Positions 32,122 through 41,722 of a DNA stretch of 64,000 bases are shown here, piece by piece. The DNA comes from an uncultured Bacteroidota bacterium (GTDB lineage: Bacteria; Bacteroidota; Bacteroidia; Chitinophagales; Chitinophagaceae). The DNA is taken from contig CAIVKC010000034.1 in the NCBI GenBank assembly GCA_903906365.1, positions 1 through 64,000 of the forward strand. Reading direction: 5' to 3'. Numbering within the stretch: position 1 is the stretch's first letter; each line of letters begins with the position of its first letter. The translations under genes were made by a program, and so were the position numbers. Below the pieces are notes generated by a model. It was given only the letters and a program-made list of their open reading frames with translations. It was not told the origin of the DNA and made no database searches.

Positions 32122-32949
32122 TTAATTTTCATCCCCGGACTGGAAAACCACCGGTAGTTTAAAGTATACGGCCACCGGCCTGCCATGCTGGGTACCTGGT
32201 TTCCAGGCAGGCATTTTCTTCATGACCCGCAGCACTTCATTGTCAAAATCCGGGCCCCCGTGCTGCTCGAGTTCAAATCCCCCGATGCTGCCGTCCCGGT
32301 TGACCACGAAACGGACCAGCACCCTGATCCTGGATCCGGGCTCCATTTCATCCTGGGGGGTACGCAGGTTCCTGGATAAAAAGTGCTGCAGTCCGCCCGG
32401 TCCCCCTGGAAATTCGGGCATGATCTCTGAGCCATCCAGGATCTCCTCCGCCCTGGCGGGGGCAGTGGTTTCCTCGGCGGGCCTTTCAGCGGCTGATCCA
32501 AAGGAGGCGCCCTGTGGTCCGGATTCACCGGGCAACTCCCCGGTGATATTCTGGGTGCCTATATTTTTAAGCTCTTTTTCCTCCTGGGTCGGTATGGGCG
32601 TAGAATCAACCAGGTTGTCCCGGGTGATGCGCATAGTCACATCCTTCAGGGTGGCCGTTTTGGTTTGAATACGTGCGGGCGCGGGCGGATCGGGATGCAG
32701 ATTGACGGGAGTCAGGTTCAAAGAATCCATAACGGGTGATGCGGCGGCCCTTTGGGGCGGCTGGGGGAAAAAATGGTTTTTCCAGTACCCCGCCGTGGTG
32801 GCCAGCACCAGCAAGGCAACAATAAGGCCCAGGGAAGCTTTCAGGCGGTGATCATAGCCAGCGCGGAGTTCATAGGCGCCGTATTCCTTGTTGCGGTTTT
32901 CAAATAAAATGTCCAGCATATCTGCCCTAAAAATATAGTCAGGTTTCAT
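32122..32949 (-). CDS. Energy transducer TonB (second paralogue)
   Basis: LDILFENRNKEYGAYELR N-terminus and TonB C-terminal domain. Confidence 0.9.
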   Translation of the reverse strand: MKPDYIFRADMLDILFENRNKEYGAYELRAGYDHRLKASLGLIVALLVLATTAGYWKNHFFPQPPQRAAASPVMDSLNLTPVNLHPDPPAPARIQTKTATLKDVTMRITRDNLVDSTPIPTQEEKELKNIGTQNITGELPGESGPQGASFGSAAERPAEETTAPARAEEILDGSEIMPEFPGGPGGLQHFLSRNLRTPQDEMEPGSRIRVLVRFVVNRDGSIGGFELEQHGGPDFDNEVLRVMKKMPAWKPGTQHGRPVAVYFKLPVVFQSGDEN

Positions 32950-33053
32950 GTCTGATGTTATTTAACGTATGAAAAATGGGTGAGGTGATCATGAACCTGC
33001 GCAGGTACTTTTTATGAGATGCATGACACCGGTTTATTCCATAAACTACGGGA

Positions 33054-33083
33054 TTGCGCCTTCTTGGTTTTGCCTTACTTTTG
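33054..33083 (+). promoter_or_regulatory. Putative promoter of the phosphatase gene
   Basis: TTG-N19-TACTTTTG; ATG begins 5 nt after the -7 element. Confidence 0.65.
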
Positions 33084-33088
33084 CAGGC

Positions 33089-33553
33089 ATGAAAATCCTG
33101 ATGGTCTGTCTGGGAAATATATGCAGGAGCCCCCTGGCAGAGGCCGTATTGAAACATAAAGCCGATGCGGCAGGTCTTTCCTGGGTAGTGGACAGCGCAG
33201 GCACCAATGGCTATCACATCGGCGACCCCCCCCATCCGCTGTCCCGCAAAGTGGCTGCTGAGCATGGCCTCGATATCAGTATGCAGCGGGCCAGACAATT
33301 CCTGGCGGCGGATGTTGAGCGATTTGACCGCATTTATGCCATGGGTCAGGATGTGGTTTCCGAGATGCGGTCCATCGCCCGCCACCGTTTTGATCCGGCA
33401 AAAATCGACCTGCTGATGAATGTATTATACCCGGGCCAGGACATAGAAGTCCCGGATCCCTGGTCAGGGCCTGAATCAGGCTACCACCTGGTCTACCGAA
33501 TGGTGGAGGAGGCAAGCAGTGAACTGATCAAAATATATGGCAGTCCTTCATAA
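33089..33553 (+). CDS. Low-molecular-weight protein-tyrosine phosphatase
   Basis: MVCLGNICRSPLAEAV (C-x5-R-S P-loop), VPDPWSG. Start at 33089 preferred over listed 33014. Confidence 0.95.
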   Translation: MKILMVCLGNICRSPLAEAVLKHKADAAGLSWVVDSAGTNGYHIGDPPHPLSRKVAAEHGLDISMQRARQFLAADVERFDRIYAMGQDVVSEMRSIARHRFDPAKIDLLMNVLYPGQDIEVPDPWSGPESGYHLVYRMVEEASSELIKIYGSPS

Positions 33554-33616
33554 TTTGTAAAACGAATCCCGCAAAGGGCAATCCCGCTTGGGTAGAATAT
33601 TTCAATTGTAGCAATT

Positions 33617-34984
33617 ATGGTTAAACCTTCCATACCACAGGGTACAAGAGACTTCGGGCCGGAAGTGGTCCGCAAACGCGGCTATATATTCAAAACGATC
33701 CGGGATGTATTTGAATTATACGGATACCAGCCGCTGGAAACCCCGGCCATGGAAAACCTGGAAACCCTGACGGGCAAATACGGGGAGGAAGGCGACAAGC
33801 TGATTTTCAAAATCCTCAATAATGGGCTGCAGGATCCAAAGAACCGGGACAAAAGTCGGGAGGCCTTTGATAATGCCCTTGAAGGGAAAGCAGACAGGAA
33901 CCTGACCGAGCGGGCCTTGCGGTATGACCTGACCATACCCTTTGCCCGGTATGTGGCCATGAATCACGGTCAGCTCACTTTCCCCTATAAACGCTACCAG
34001 ATGCAGCCCGTCTGGCGTGCCGATCGTCCCCAGAAGGGCCGCTACCGTGAATTCTACCAGTGTGACGTGGATGTGGTGGGAAGCCGCTCCCTGCTCAACG
34101 AGGTGGAGATGGTGGGTATTTACGGGGATGTGTTTGAAAGGTTGGGCATGAAAGTGGAAATAAGGATCAACAGCCGCAAGATACTCTCAGCCCTGGCAGC
34201 GCTCTGCGGGGGACCTCACCGCATGACGGATATCACCGTTGCCATTGACAAACTCGATAAGATCGGGCTTGAAAAAGTGAAAGAGGAATTGACCTCAAAA
34301 GGGATTGAGCCCGCCCAGTTGGCTTTGATTGAAACCTACCTGGGAATCGAAGGCCCCAATGAGGAAAAACTATCCCGGCTCGGGAACCTGCTGGGGGACA
34401 GCCCCCTGGCCCGGGAAGGCATCCAGGAAATCAGCTATGTGCTGCAGTTCCACCCGGGCAGGGAAGGACTCCAGGCCGATTTTACCCTGGCACGCGGGCT
34501 CAACTATTACACAGGACTTATTTTTGAAGTTAAATCCCTGCAGGCCCGCATGGGGAGCCTGGGCGGAGGGGGGCGTTATGATGACCTGACCGGCTTATTT
34601 GGGGTCCCGGACATTCCGGGCGCGGGTATATCCTTTGGGGTAGACCGGATCTATGATGTGCTGGAGGAACTGCAATTGTTTCCCGGGGACAGTTTCACGG
34701 GGACCCAGGTGCTTTTTTTCAACATGGGTGAAGCAGAAGCGGCCGCCGCCTTCGGGCATATGCAGGCGCTGCGTGGAAGAAACATCCGCTGCGAGATCTA
34801 CCATGAAGCAGCCAAATTGGACAAGCAGTTCAAATACGCCGATAAAAAGCGAATTGCCCATGCCGTCATCATCGGGACCAACGAACTGGCCCAGGGAACC
34901 TGCGTGGTCAAGGACCTTCGCCGCGGCGAGCAGCTAACCATTCCGGTCAACCGGCTGTCAGGGTTTGTCTTTGAAGGCAGCTGA
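33617..34984 (+). CDS. hisS: Histidine--tRNA ligase
   Basis: Class II motifs; GLNYYTGLIFEV, GGGGRYDDLTGLFG. Confidence 0.97.
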   Translation: MVKPSIPQGTRDFGPEVVRKRGYIFKTIRDVFELYGYQPLETPAMENLETLTGKYGEEGDKLIFKILNNGLQDPKNRDKSREAFDNALEGKADRNLTERALRYDLTIPFARYVAMNHGQLTFPYKRYQMQPVWRADRPQKGRYREFYQCDVDVVGSRSLLNEVEMVGIYGDVFERLGMKVEIRINSRKILSALAALCGGPHRMTDITVAIDKLDKIGLEKVKEELTSKGIEPAQLALIETYLGIEGPNEEKLSRLGNLLGDSPLAREGIQEISYVLQFHPGREGLQADFTLARGLNYYTGLIFEVKSLQARMGSLGGGGRYDDLTGLFGVPDIPGAGISFGVDRIYDVLEELQLFPGDSFTGTQVLFFNMGEAEAAAAFGHMQALRGRNIRCEIYHEAAKLDKQFKYADKKRIAHAVIIGTNELAQGTCVVKDLRRGEQLTIPVNRLSGFVFEGS

Positions 34985-34988
34985 CCGC

Positions 34989-36182
34989 TCAGAGGGCTTC
35001 ATAAACGATGGCCGCGCCCTGGCCCACCCCCACGCACATGGCTGCCAGGCCCCTGGCAGAGCCCCGTCTGCGCATTTCATGCAACAGCGTCACTGAAATC
35101 CGGGCCCCGCTGCAGCCCAGCGGATGGCCAATGGAAATGGCACCTCCGTTCACGTTTACCCTTTCTATATCAAGTCCCAGATCATGTATGCAGGCAATGG
35201 ACTGGGAGGCAAAGGCTTCGTTGAGTTCTACCAGGTCCAGGTCCTCCAGTCTGAGTCCTGCCCTGGAAAGTGCTTTTCGGGTGGCGGGTACCGGACCAAT
35301 ACCCATGATGGCCGGATCTACGCCCGCCACCCCCATGGAGACTATTTTAGCCAGGGGCTGCAGGTGGTATTTTTCCAGGGCCTCCTCACTGGCCAGCAAC
35401 AGGGCGGCCGCCCCGTCGTTGATCCCCGAGGAATTGCCCGCCGTAACCGTTCCCTGCCTGTCAAACACGGGTTGGAGACGCCCTAGTTTCTCCAGGGAGG
35501 TCTGCCGGGGATGTTCATCCCGGGAAAACCAGCTGATCAGGCTGTCTTTCATCATTTCCACATATACCAGCTCATCTTCCCATTTACCGGCCTGCAGGGC
35601 GGCAAAATATTTCTCCTGGCTGAACAGGGCAAATTCATCCTGGGCATGCCTTGAAATCTTCCACTGCCTGGCGACATTTTCGGCCGTTTCCCCCATGGAA
35701 TAGGGGTAATACAGTTCGGTCAGTTTGGGGTTGATGAACCTCCAGCCAATGGTGGTATCAAACATTTCGGTATCCCGGCTGAAGGGCTGCCTGGATTTAC
35801 CCAGGACAAAGGGAGCCCGGGTCATGCTCTCCACCCCGCCGGCAATATAGAGTTCCCCTTCCCCGCACATAATGGCGCGGGCAGCCTGCATGATCGCATC
35901 CAGCCCGGAGGCGCACAGGCGGTTGACGGTGGTTCCCGCTACCACGGGGGGCAGGCCGGCCAGCAGGGCGGCCATCCTGGCCACGTTGCGGTTGTCTTCA
36001 CCGGCCTGGTTGGCGTCGCCGGCGATGACGTCTTCGATGGCTGCGGGATCCATACCCGGGTTCCGCTGGAGCAGGGCCTTAATCGTATAGGCCAGCAAAT
36101 CGTCGGGGCGTATGGTACTCAGCGCCCCGCCGTATTTTCCAACAGGGGTTCTAACTGCATCAATTATATAAGCGGTCTTCAT
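34989..36182 (-). CDS. Acetyl-CoA C-acyltransferase (thiolase)
   Basis: NRLCASGLDAIMQAARAI, NVNGGAISIGHPLGCSGARI, CVGVGQGAAIVYE. Confidence 0.95.
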   Translation of the reverse strand: MKTAYIIDAVRTPVGKYGGALSTIRPDDLLAYTIKALLQRNPGMDPAAIEDVIAGDANQAGEDNRNVARMAALLAGLPPVVAGTTVNRLCASGLDAIMQAARAIMCGEGELYIAGGVESMTRAPFVLGKSRQPFSRDTEMFDTTIGWRFINPKLTELYYPYSMGETAENVARQWKISRHAQDEFALFSQEKYFAALQAGKWEDELVYVEMMKDSLISWFSRDEHPRQTSLEKLGRLQPVFDRQGTVTAGNSSGINDGAAALLLASEEALEKYHLQPLAKIVSMGVAGVDPAIMGIGPVPATRKALSRAGLRLEDLDLVELNEAFASQSIACIHDLGLDIERVNVNGGAISIGHPLGCSGARISVTLLHEMRRRGSARGLAAMCVGVGQGAAIVYEAL

Positions 36183-36302
36183 TCAGCGGTGGTTTAATGT
36201 TTGGATCCAACAGATTGACGGACAGGCCCGCGGGGGGGCGCCGGAGTGCAAATATAATCAGCCTGAGAGCTTATCCGTTCATCCGGCGTATCTTTGCAAG
36301 TC

Positions 36303-37361
36303 ATGAAAACGGATAAGAAGAACATACGGCATCTTTCCCAAGGGGATATTGAACAATATTTTGAGCAGATCGGGGAGAAGAAATTCCGGGTAAAACAGGT
36401 CTGGGAGTGGATGTGGCTTAAACATGCCCACCGCTTTTCGGATATGACCAATTTAAGCAAGGAATTACGCAGCCACCTGGAAGATACTTTTTTGCTGCCT
36501 GCCCTTCAGGTTGATACCACCCAGTTCAGCGAGGATGGCACTGTGAAGAGCCGGTTTAAGACCGTGGACGGGCATTTTGTGGAAGGGGTCCTGATACCTA
36601 CTGAAGAACGTAAGACGGCCTGCGTTTCTTCCCAGATCGGATGTTCGCTGAGCTGCAAATTCTGCGCCACCGGATATATGGATCGTAAACGAAATCTCGA
36701 TTTTGATGAGATCTATGATGAGGTAGTGCTGATCAACCAGCAGTCAGAAAAGACTTTTGGCAAGAAACTGACCAATATCGTCTTTATGGGCATGGGTGAG
36801 CCCCTGCTGAATTATAAGAATGTCCTGAAGGCCATCGATAAAATTTCCTCCCCCGAAGGACTGGGTATGAGCCCCCGGCGTATTACCGTTTCCACTGCCG
36901 GGGTTTCCAAAATGATCAGGCAGCTCGGGGATGACAAAGTGAAATTCAAGCTCGCACTTTCCCTGCATGCGGCCAATGACCGGAAACGGCATGAGATCAT
37001 GCCCATCAATGATACCAATAACCTGCAGTCCCTGATCGAAGCGCTGAACTATTTTTATAAGCAGACTGAAAACCAGATCACCTTTGAATACATCCTTTTC
37101 AAGGACTTCAATGATTCACTCAAGGATGCCGATGAACTGATCAGGATGTACCGGCAGGTCCCGGCAGATCTGGTCAATATTATAGAATACAATCCCATTG
37201 ATGCGGCGCAGTTCCGCAAGCCAGAGGAGGAAACCGTCAGCGCATTCATGAGACACCTGGAAAAAAACAAGGTAAATGCCCGCCTAAGGAAAAGCAGGGG
37301 GAAGGACATAGACGCCGCCTGCGGGCAGCTTGCCAACAAAAATAAGCCCATGGGATTGTAA
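36303..37361 (+). CDS. rlmN: 23S rRNA (adenine2503-C2)-methyltransferase RlmN
   Basis: Radical SAM CKFCATGYMDRKRNL, GMGEPLLNYKNV. ATG at 36303; the listed 36294 start is a TTG. Confidence 0.96.
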   Translation: MKTDKKNIRHLSQGDIEQYFEQIGEKKFRVKQVWEWMWLKHAHRFSDMTNLSKELRSHLEDTFLLPALQVDTTQFSEDGTVKSRFKTVDGHFVEGVLIPTEERKTACVSSQIGCSLSCKFCATGYMDRKRNLDFDEIYDEVVLINQQSEKTFGKKLTNIVFMGMGEPLLNYKNVLKAIDKISSPEGLGMSPRRITVSTAGVSKMIRQLGDDKVKFKLALSLHAANDRKRHEIMPINDTNNLQSLIEALNYFYKQTENQITFEYILFKDFNDSLKDADELIRMYRQVPADLVNIIEYNPIDAAQFRKPEEETVSAFMRHLEKNKVNARLRKSRGKDIDAACGQLANKNKPMGL

Positions 37362-37466
37362 AGGACCACCCTGCTCGCCGGAGCCCCACCCGGGCCCCTG
37401 AAAACGGATATTGGTTTATTTATAGCTACATTTGCCACTACTGTTGTAAAACAGCAAATCAATGAC

Positions 37467-38438
37467 ATGAAAAGAAAAACGGATAATTTCAACAAGTTCT
37501 TCAACAAGAAAAACAACGCTGCCATCAAAGAGCAGCACAAACAGGAGAAAAAAGCGGTTAAAAAGGAGCGAAAGGAAGCCATCGAACGGCATTTTGAAGA
37601 AAAACGACAAAAAAAGGCCTTAAGCCAGGCGCCTGCTGCCGCTGCACCGGCTCCTGCAGGCAGGAAAGCTGCAGAAAAAGTTCCCTATGTAAGGTCCGGC
37701 AAACCCAATGCCGAGCTCATTCCCCTGAACAAATACATTGCCCATAGCGGCATCTGCTCGCGGCGGGATGCAGCTGACCTCATTCGGGAAGGCAAGGTCC
37801 TGGTGAACGGAAAGCCGGTGACCGAACCCGGAACCAAGGTATCGCCCGAAGATCTGGTCAAGGTCAGCGGAAAAAAGATCACGATCTCCCGCAATTTTGT
37901 CTATATCCTGCTTAATAAACCCAAAGATTATATCACTACCACCGATGATCCCCAGGGCCGCAGGACCGTTTTGGATCTGATCCGTCATGCCACCACCGAA
38001 AGGGTGTACCCCGTAGGCAGGCTGGACCGGAATACTTCGGGCGTGTTACTGCTCACCAACGACGGCGAACTGGCCCAGAAACTGGCGCATCCCAGGCATG
38101 AGATCAAAAAGATATATCATGTCGTTTTAGACAAGGCCCTGACCAAAACGGATTATGAAAAAATCGTGCAGGGGGTGGAACTCGAGGATGGCATGGCCCA
38201 TGTGGATGCCATCGCCTACGAGGATGCCAAGGACCGCTCTCAGGTTGGATTGGAAATCCACAGCGGCCGCAACCGCATTGTGCGCCGGATATTCGAGAGC
38301 CTGGGCTATGATGTCAGGGGGCTGGACAGGGTCATGTATGCCGGCCTGACCAAAAAGAATGTGCAGCGCGGCAAATGGCGTTTCCTGAATGAAAAGGAAG
38401 TGCGTATCCTCAAATACCTGAACTCATCCGTTAAATAA
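37467..38438 (+). CDS. S4-domain pseudouridine synthase (RluB/RsuA type) with Lys/Arg-rich N-terminal extension
   Basis: S4 domain YIAHSGICSRRDAADLIREGKVLVNG; VGRLDRNTSGVLLLTNDG. Confidence 0.94.
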   Translation: MKRKTDNFNKFFNKKNNAAIKEQHKQEKKAVKKERKEAIERHFEEKRQKKALSQAPAAAAPAPAGRKAAEKVPYVRSGKPNAELIPLNKYIAHSGICSRRDAADLIREGKVLVNGKPVTEPGTKVSPEDLVKVSGKKITISRNFVYILLNKPKDYITTTDDPQGRRTVLDLIRHATTERVYPVGRLDRNTSGVLLLTNDGELAQKLAHPRHEIKKIYHVVLDKALTKTDYEKIVQGVELEDGMAHVDAIAYEDAKDRSQVGLEIHSGRNRIVRRIFESLGYDVRGLDRVMYAGLTKKNVQRGKWRFLNEKEVRILKYLNSSVK

Positions 38439-38494
38439 ACAGGCTATCGGGCTCCCGGTCCGCAGGCCTGTTAAACAAGACACCGCCATACATC

Positions 38495-39241
38495 ATGAAG
38501 ACCCCAGAGATTATATTCGAAAATGATGATTTCATTGCCATCAATAAACCAGCGGGCATGCTTTCCATCCCCGACCGGGAAGGCAAGGAAGCATCCCTGA
38601 AATCCTGGCTCAGGGATAAATACGGGGAGATATTTACGGTTCACCGGCTGGACCGCCAAACCAGCGGTATCATCCTTTTTGCACGAACAGAGGAAGCCCA
38701 CCAGTTTTTGTCCACGGTCTTTGAGGGCAGGCTCGTGGAAAAGATATACCTGGGAATTGTCCAGGGTACCCTTACTGATAAAAAAGGCAGCGTCGAAGTG
38801 CCCATTATGGAGCACCCGGCCAAGACGGCCGTCATGGTGGTAAACCGCAAAGGCCGCCTGTCTTTGACCGACTTTGAGGTCATGGAAGAATTCGGGCTGT
38901 ATTCCCTGCTCCGTTTCCAGCTGCATACCGGTCGCACCCACCAGATCCGGGTGCATATGCAACATATTGGCCATCCCATCGTCTGTGATGAGGTCTATGG
39001 AAATGCTCAGCCGGTGCTGCTGTCCTCCTTCAAAAAGAAATTCAAATTATCCAAATCCGCCGAACAGGAAATTCCCATTCTCTCCCGGTTGGGTTTGCAT
39101 GCACAGCGCCTGGCCTTCAGCGACCAGCATGGCGTCTCCCATGTCCTGGAGGCACCGCTGCCAAAAGACATGAGCGCACTGCTTCAGCAGCTGCGTAAAT
39201 GGAAGGGACGCCCTGCCGGCTCCGGAAGCCCCCTTATATAA
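38495..39241 (+). CDS. RluA-family pseudouridine synthase
   Basis: NKPAGMLSIPDR, VHRLDRQTSGIILFAR, RTHQIRVHMQHIGHPI. Confidence 0.94.
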   Translation: MKTPEIIFENDDFIAINKPAGMLSIPDREGKEASLKSWLRDKYGEIFTVHRLDRQTSGIILFARTEEAHQFLSTVFEGRLVEKIYLGIVQGTLTDKKGSVEVPIMEHPAKTAVMVVNRKGRLSLTDFEVMEEFGLYSLLRFQLHTGRTHQIRVHMQHIGHPIVCDEVYGNAQPVLLSSFKKKFKLSKSAEQEIPILSRLGLHAQRLAFSDQHGVSHVLEAPLPKDMSALLQQLRKWKGRPAGSGSPLI

Positions 39242-40112
39242 AGACCCGTGTACCGATCGCGAAATTTTCCCTGAATTCCTTGGGGGTACATTTCTTTTTT
39301 TTCTTGAATATCCGGTTGAAGTTGGAGATGTTGTTAAATCCGCAATTGTAGGATATTTCTGCGATGGAATGCGTGGTGTCGATGAGCATGCGGGAGGCAT
39401 GTCCAAGCCGGATCTCACTGAGGCTGTCAATAAAGGTATTCCCCGTCCTTTTTCTGATGAACCGGCTGAAGGAGACTTCAGTCATATTCACCAGTCGGGC
39501 CACCTCCCCGAGGGTGATGGTCTTGTCATAATTATGGTTCATGTACTCAAAGGCCTTTTCAATGCGGCGGCTGTTGTAGTTAAAATGGTCGTTGTTAAAG
39601 GACACATCCGACAAGGTCCGCATATTGCGGGAAGTGGACAGGTCATGCAAGATGGACATGAGCTCAAGGACCGAATCAAAACCATTTTTCTGATTGAGGG
39701 AAATTATCCTGGGGGCCAGGGCTTGAATGGTATCGCTGGAAAATGAAATGCCTTTTACGGATCGCTCCAGCATGCTGCGGATGAAGCTTAGCTGGTTTCG
39801 CCGGAGCATCTTGTCTTCAAAGAGATCCTTATGCCATTGAATGGTAATTTCCCTGATATCGCCGCTTTGGCATTGATGGGTAAACCAGGCATGACCCAGA
39901 TTGGGGCCCACCAGCACCAGTTCATGATCTCCTATTACCTCAATATGATCCCCGACAATGCGTTTGGCCCCGCCGCCCTGCAGGATGAGGTTCAGTTCAA
40001 ATTCCTCGTGGTAGTGCAGGGGGAAATTGAATTCCTTTTTGTTTCTGGAGAATATGGTAAAACAATCATTTTGGGTCAGGGGGGTGATTTCCCGCATCAG
40101 GTTTGAATTCAT
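39234..40112 (-). CDS. AraC family transcriptional regulator
   Basis: Cupin-like N-terminus (FPLHYHEEFELNLILQGGG) and C-terminal double HTH (GHASRMLIDTTHSIAEISYNCGFNNISNFNRIFKKK). Confidence 0.94.
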   Translation of the reverse strand: MNSNLMREITPLTQNDCFTIFSRNKKEFNFPLHYHEEFELNLILQGGGAKRIVGDHIEVIGDHELVLVGPNLGHAWFTHQCQSGDIREITIQWHKDLFEDKMLRRNQLSFIRSMLERSVKGISFSSDTIQALAPRIISLNQKNGFDSVLELMSILHDLSTSRNMRTLSDVSFNNDHFNYNSRRIEKAFEYMNHNYDKTITLGEVARLVNMTEVSFSRFIRKRTGNTFIDSLSEIRLGHASRMLIDTTHSIAEISYNCGFNNISNFNRIFKKKKKCTPKEFRENFAIGTRVFI

Positions 40113-40165
40113 ATGGCAATCGTTGTTTGGTTAGAATACCTGGTTTAAAAATACCCTGAATTCGG

Positions 40166-40208
40166 CAAAATTATTACAGCGAACAGATAAAATAGTACAA
40201 TAATTTTG
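40166..40208. promoter_or_regulatory. Candidate regulator operator (inverted repeat) between araC-type gene and AGE operon
   Basis: CAAAATTATT (40166-40175) / AATAATTTTG (40199-40208): perfect 10-bp arms, 33 bp start-to-start. Confidence 0.4.
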
Positions 40209-40341
40209 GCTGCGGTGATTATTTATTAAAATATTATAAATCAAATAGATGTTAAGTTTTAGGCCTCCCAAGGCATTTGCTGCATTCATTCTCATCAACC
40301 ATGGGATAAAAAATTGCTAGGTATTTGATAATTAACAACTC

Positions 40342-40349
40342 TACATTTG
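40342..40349 (+). promoter_or_regulatory. Putative -7 element (TACATTTG) of AGE/GH28 operon
   Basis: Exact TAnnTTTG match 6 nt upstream of the ATG at 40356; -33 element not convincing. Confidence 0.4.
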
Positions 40350-40355
40350 ACAATA

Positions 40356-40523
40356 ATGGAACAAGGCAGCCCGGTTCGTAACCTAAGGTGCAAATCGGTG
40401 CAGGATTCTCTGTACATTCCATGGCAGATCGGGGCCATGGTACTATCGGGGGGAGCTGCTGCCCCGGAGCGGCTAGCCGCCGCTGCCGGTCTGCCGGAAA
40501 ATATGCTTGACTTATGGATCTAA
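40356..40523 (+). CDS. Small unlisted ORF (55 aa), overlaps AGE start
   Basis: Translation MEQGSPVRNLRCKSVQDSLYIPWQIGAMVLSGGAAAPERLAAAAGLPENMLDLWI; stop overlaps AGE ATG at 40514 by 10 nt. Confidence 0.45.
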   Translation: MEQGSPVRNLRCKSVQDSLYIPWQIGAMVLSGGAAAPERLAAAAGLPENMLDLWI

Positions 40524-41722
40524 CTACCTATCACTCACAGGCAGCCCTGGAACTGCAGGCAATCCTGGACTACTGGATGCGCTATACGACCGATGAAAAT
40601 TTTGGCGGTTTTTTCGGCCGGGTAGACCAGTTCAACCGGCCGGAGCCCAGCGCTCCCAAGGGCCTGGTGCTTAACAGCCGCATTTTATGGACCTTTTCTG
40701 CTGCCTATAACCTGGTTCAAAACCCGCTTTATCTTTCCATGGCGGAGCGGGCTTACCGTTATTTGCTGGATCACTTTGAAGACCCCGATCATCGCGGGAT
40801 GTACTGGAGTGTGGATTTCAGGGGTGACCTGCTCAATGGACGCAAACAACTCTACGGTCAGGCTTTTGCGCTATACGGTTTTAGCGAGTTTTTCAGGGCT
40901 ACCGGCAGGCAGGACGTGCTTCAAAAAGCCATTGGCCTGTTCACACTCATCGAGGGCCATGGTTTTGATCCTGCCTACCTGGGTTATTTTGAAGCCTTTG
41001 ACAGGCAATGGGGCCCCGAAGTAGATCTGCGCCTGAGCCAAAAGGATGCCAATGAGAAAAAGACCATGAATACCCACCTGCACGTGCTGGAAGCCTATAC
41101 CTGTCTGTACCGCCTGTGGCCTGACAGCCAATTGCGGGGACAAATATTGAATCTCCTGGATAATTTCCACTCCCATATGATTGATGGTGTCACCAGCCAC
41201 CTGGGGCTCTTCTTTGATGAAGCCTGGAACTTGAAATCAGGAATCATTTCTTATGGCCATGACATTGAAGCCGCCTGGCTGCTGCTGGAAGCGGCCCGCG
41301 CAACCGGGGACTCGCGGTGGATCGCTACGATGCGGGAACACGCCGTGAAAATGGCCAGGGCAGCCGCTGAGGGCCTGGACGGTGATGGGGGGCTATGGTA
41401 TGAATATGACCAGCGAACCGGTCACCTGTCCCGGGAAAAACACTGGTGGCCGCAGGCCGAGGCCATGGTGGGCTTCCTGAACGCCTATGAGGTCAGCGGG
41501 GACCCCGTTTTTCTGCAACAGTCCTGCCAGGCCTGGCAGTTCACCATGCGTCATATCAAAGACCCCGTTCAAGGCGAGTGGTTCTGGGGGGTGGATGACA
41601 GCCACCGTCCCATGGAAGGGCAGGATAAGGCAGGCTTCTGGAAATGTCCCTATCACAACAGCCGGGCCTGTATGGAGATCATCGGCCGCACGGCGGCCAT
41701 AAACCCAACACCTCACGCATGA
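40514..41722 (+). CDS. AGE family epimerase (N-acylglucosamine 2-epimerase / cellobiose 2-epimerase-like)
   Basis: Alpha/alpha-barrel AGE motifs: NTHLHVLEAYT, SYGHDIEAAWLLLEAA, KHWWPQAEAMVGFLNAY. Confidence 0.92.
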   Translation: MDLTTYHSQAALELQAILDYWMRYTTDENFGGFFGRVDQFNRPEPSAPKGLVLNSRILWTFSAAYNLVQNPLYLSMAERAYRYLLDHFEDPDHRGMYWSVDFRGDLLNGRKQLYGQAFALYGFSEFFRATGRQDVLQKAIGLFTLIEGHGFDPAYLGYFEAFDRQWGPEVDLRLSQKDANEKKTMNTHLHVLEAYTCLYRLWPDSQLRGQILNLLDNFHSHMIDGVTSHLGLFFDEAWNLKSGIISYGHDIEAAWLLLEAARATGDSRWIATMREHAVKMARAAAEGLDGDGGLWYEYDQRTGHLSREKHWWPQAEAMVGFLNAYEVSGDPVFLQQSCQAWQFTMRHIKDPVQGEWFWGVDDSHRPMEGQDKAGFWKCPYHNSRACMEIIGRTAAINPTPHA

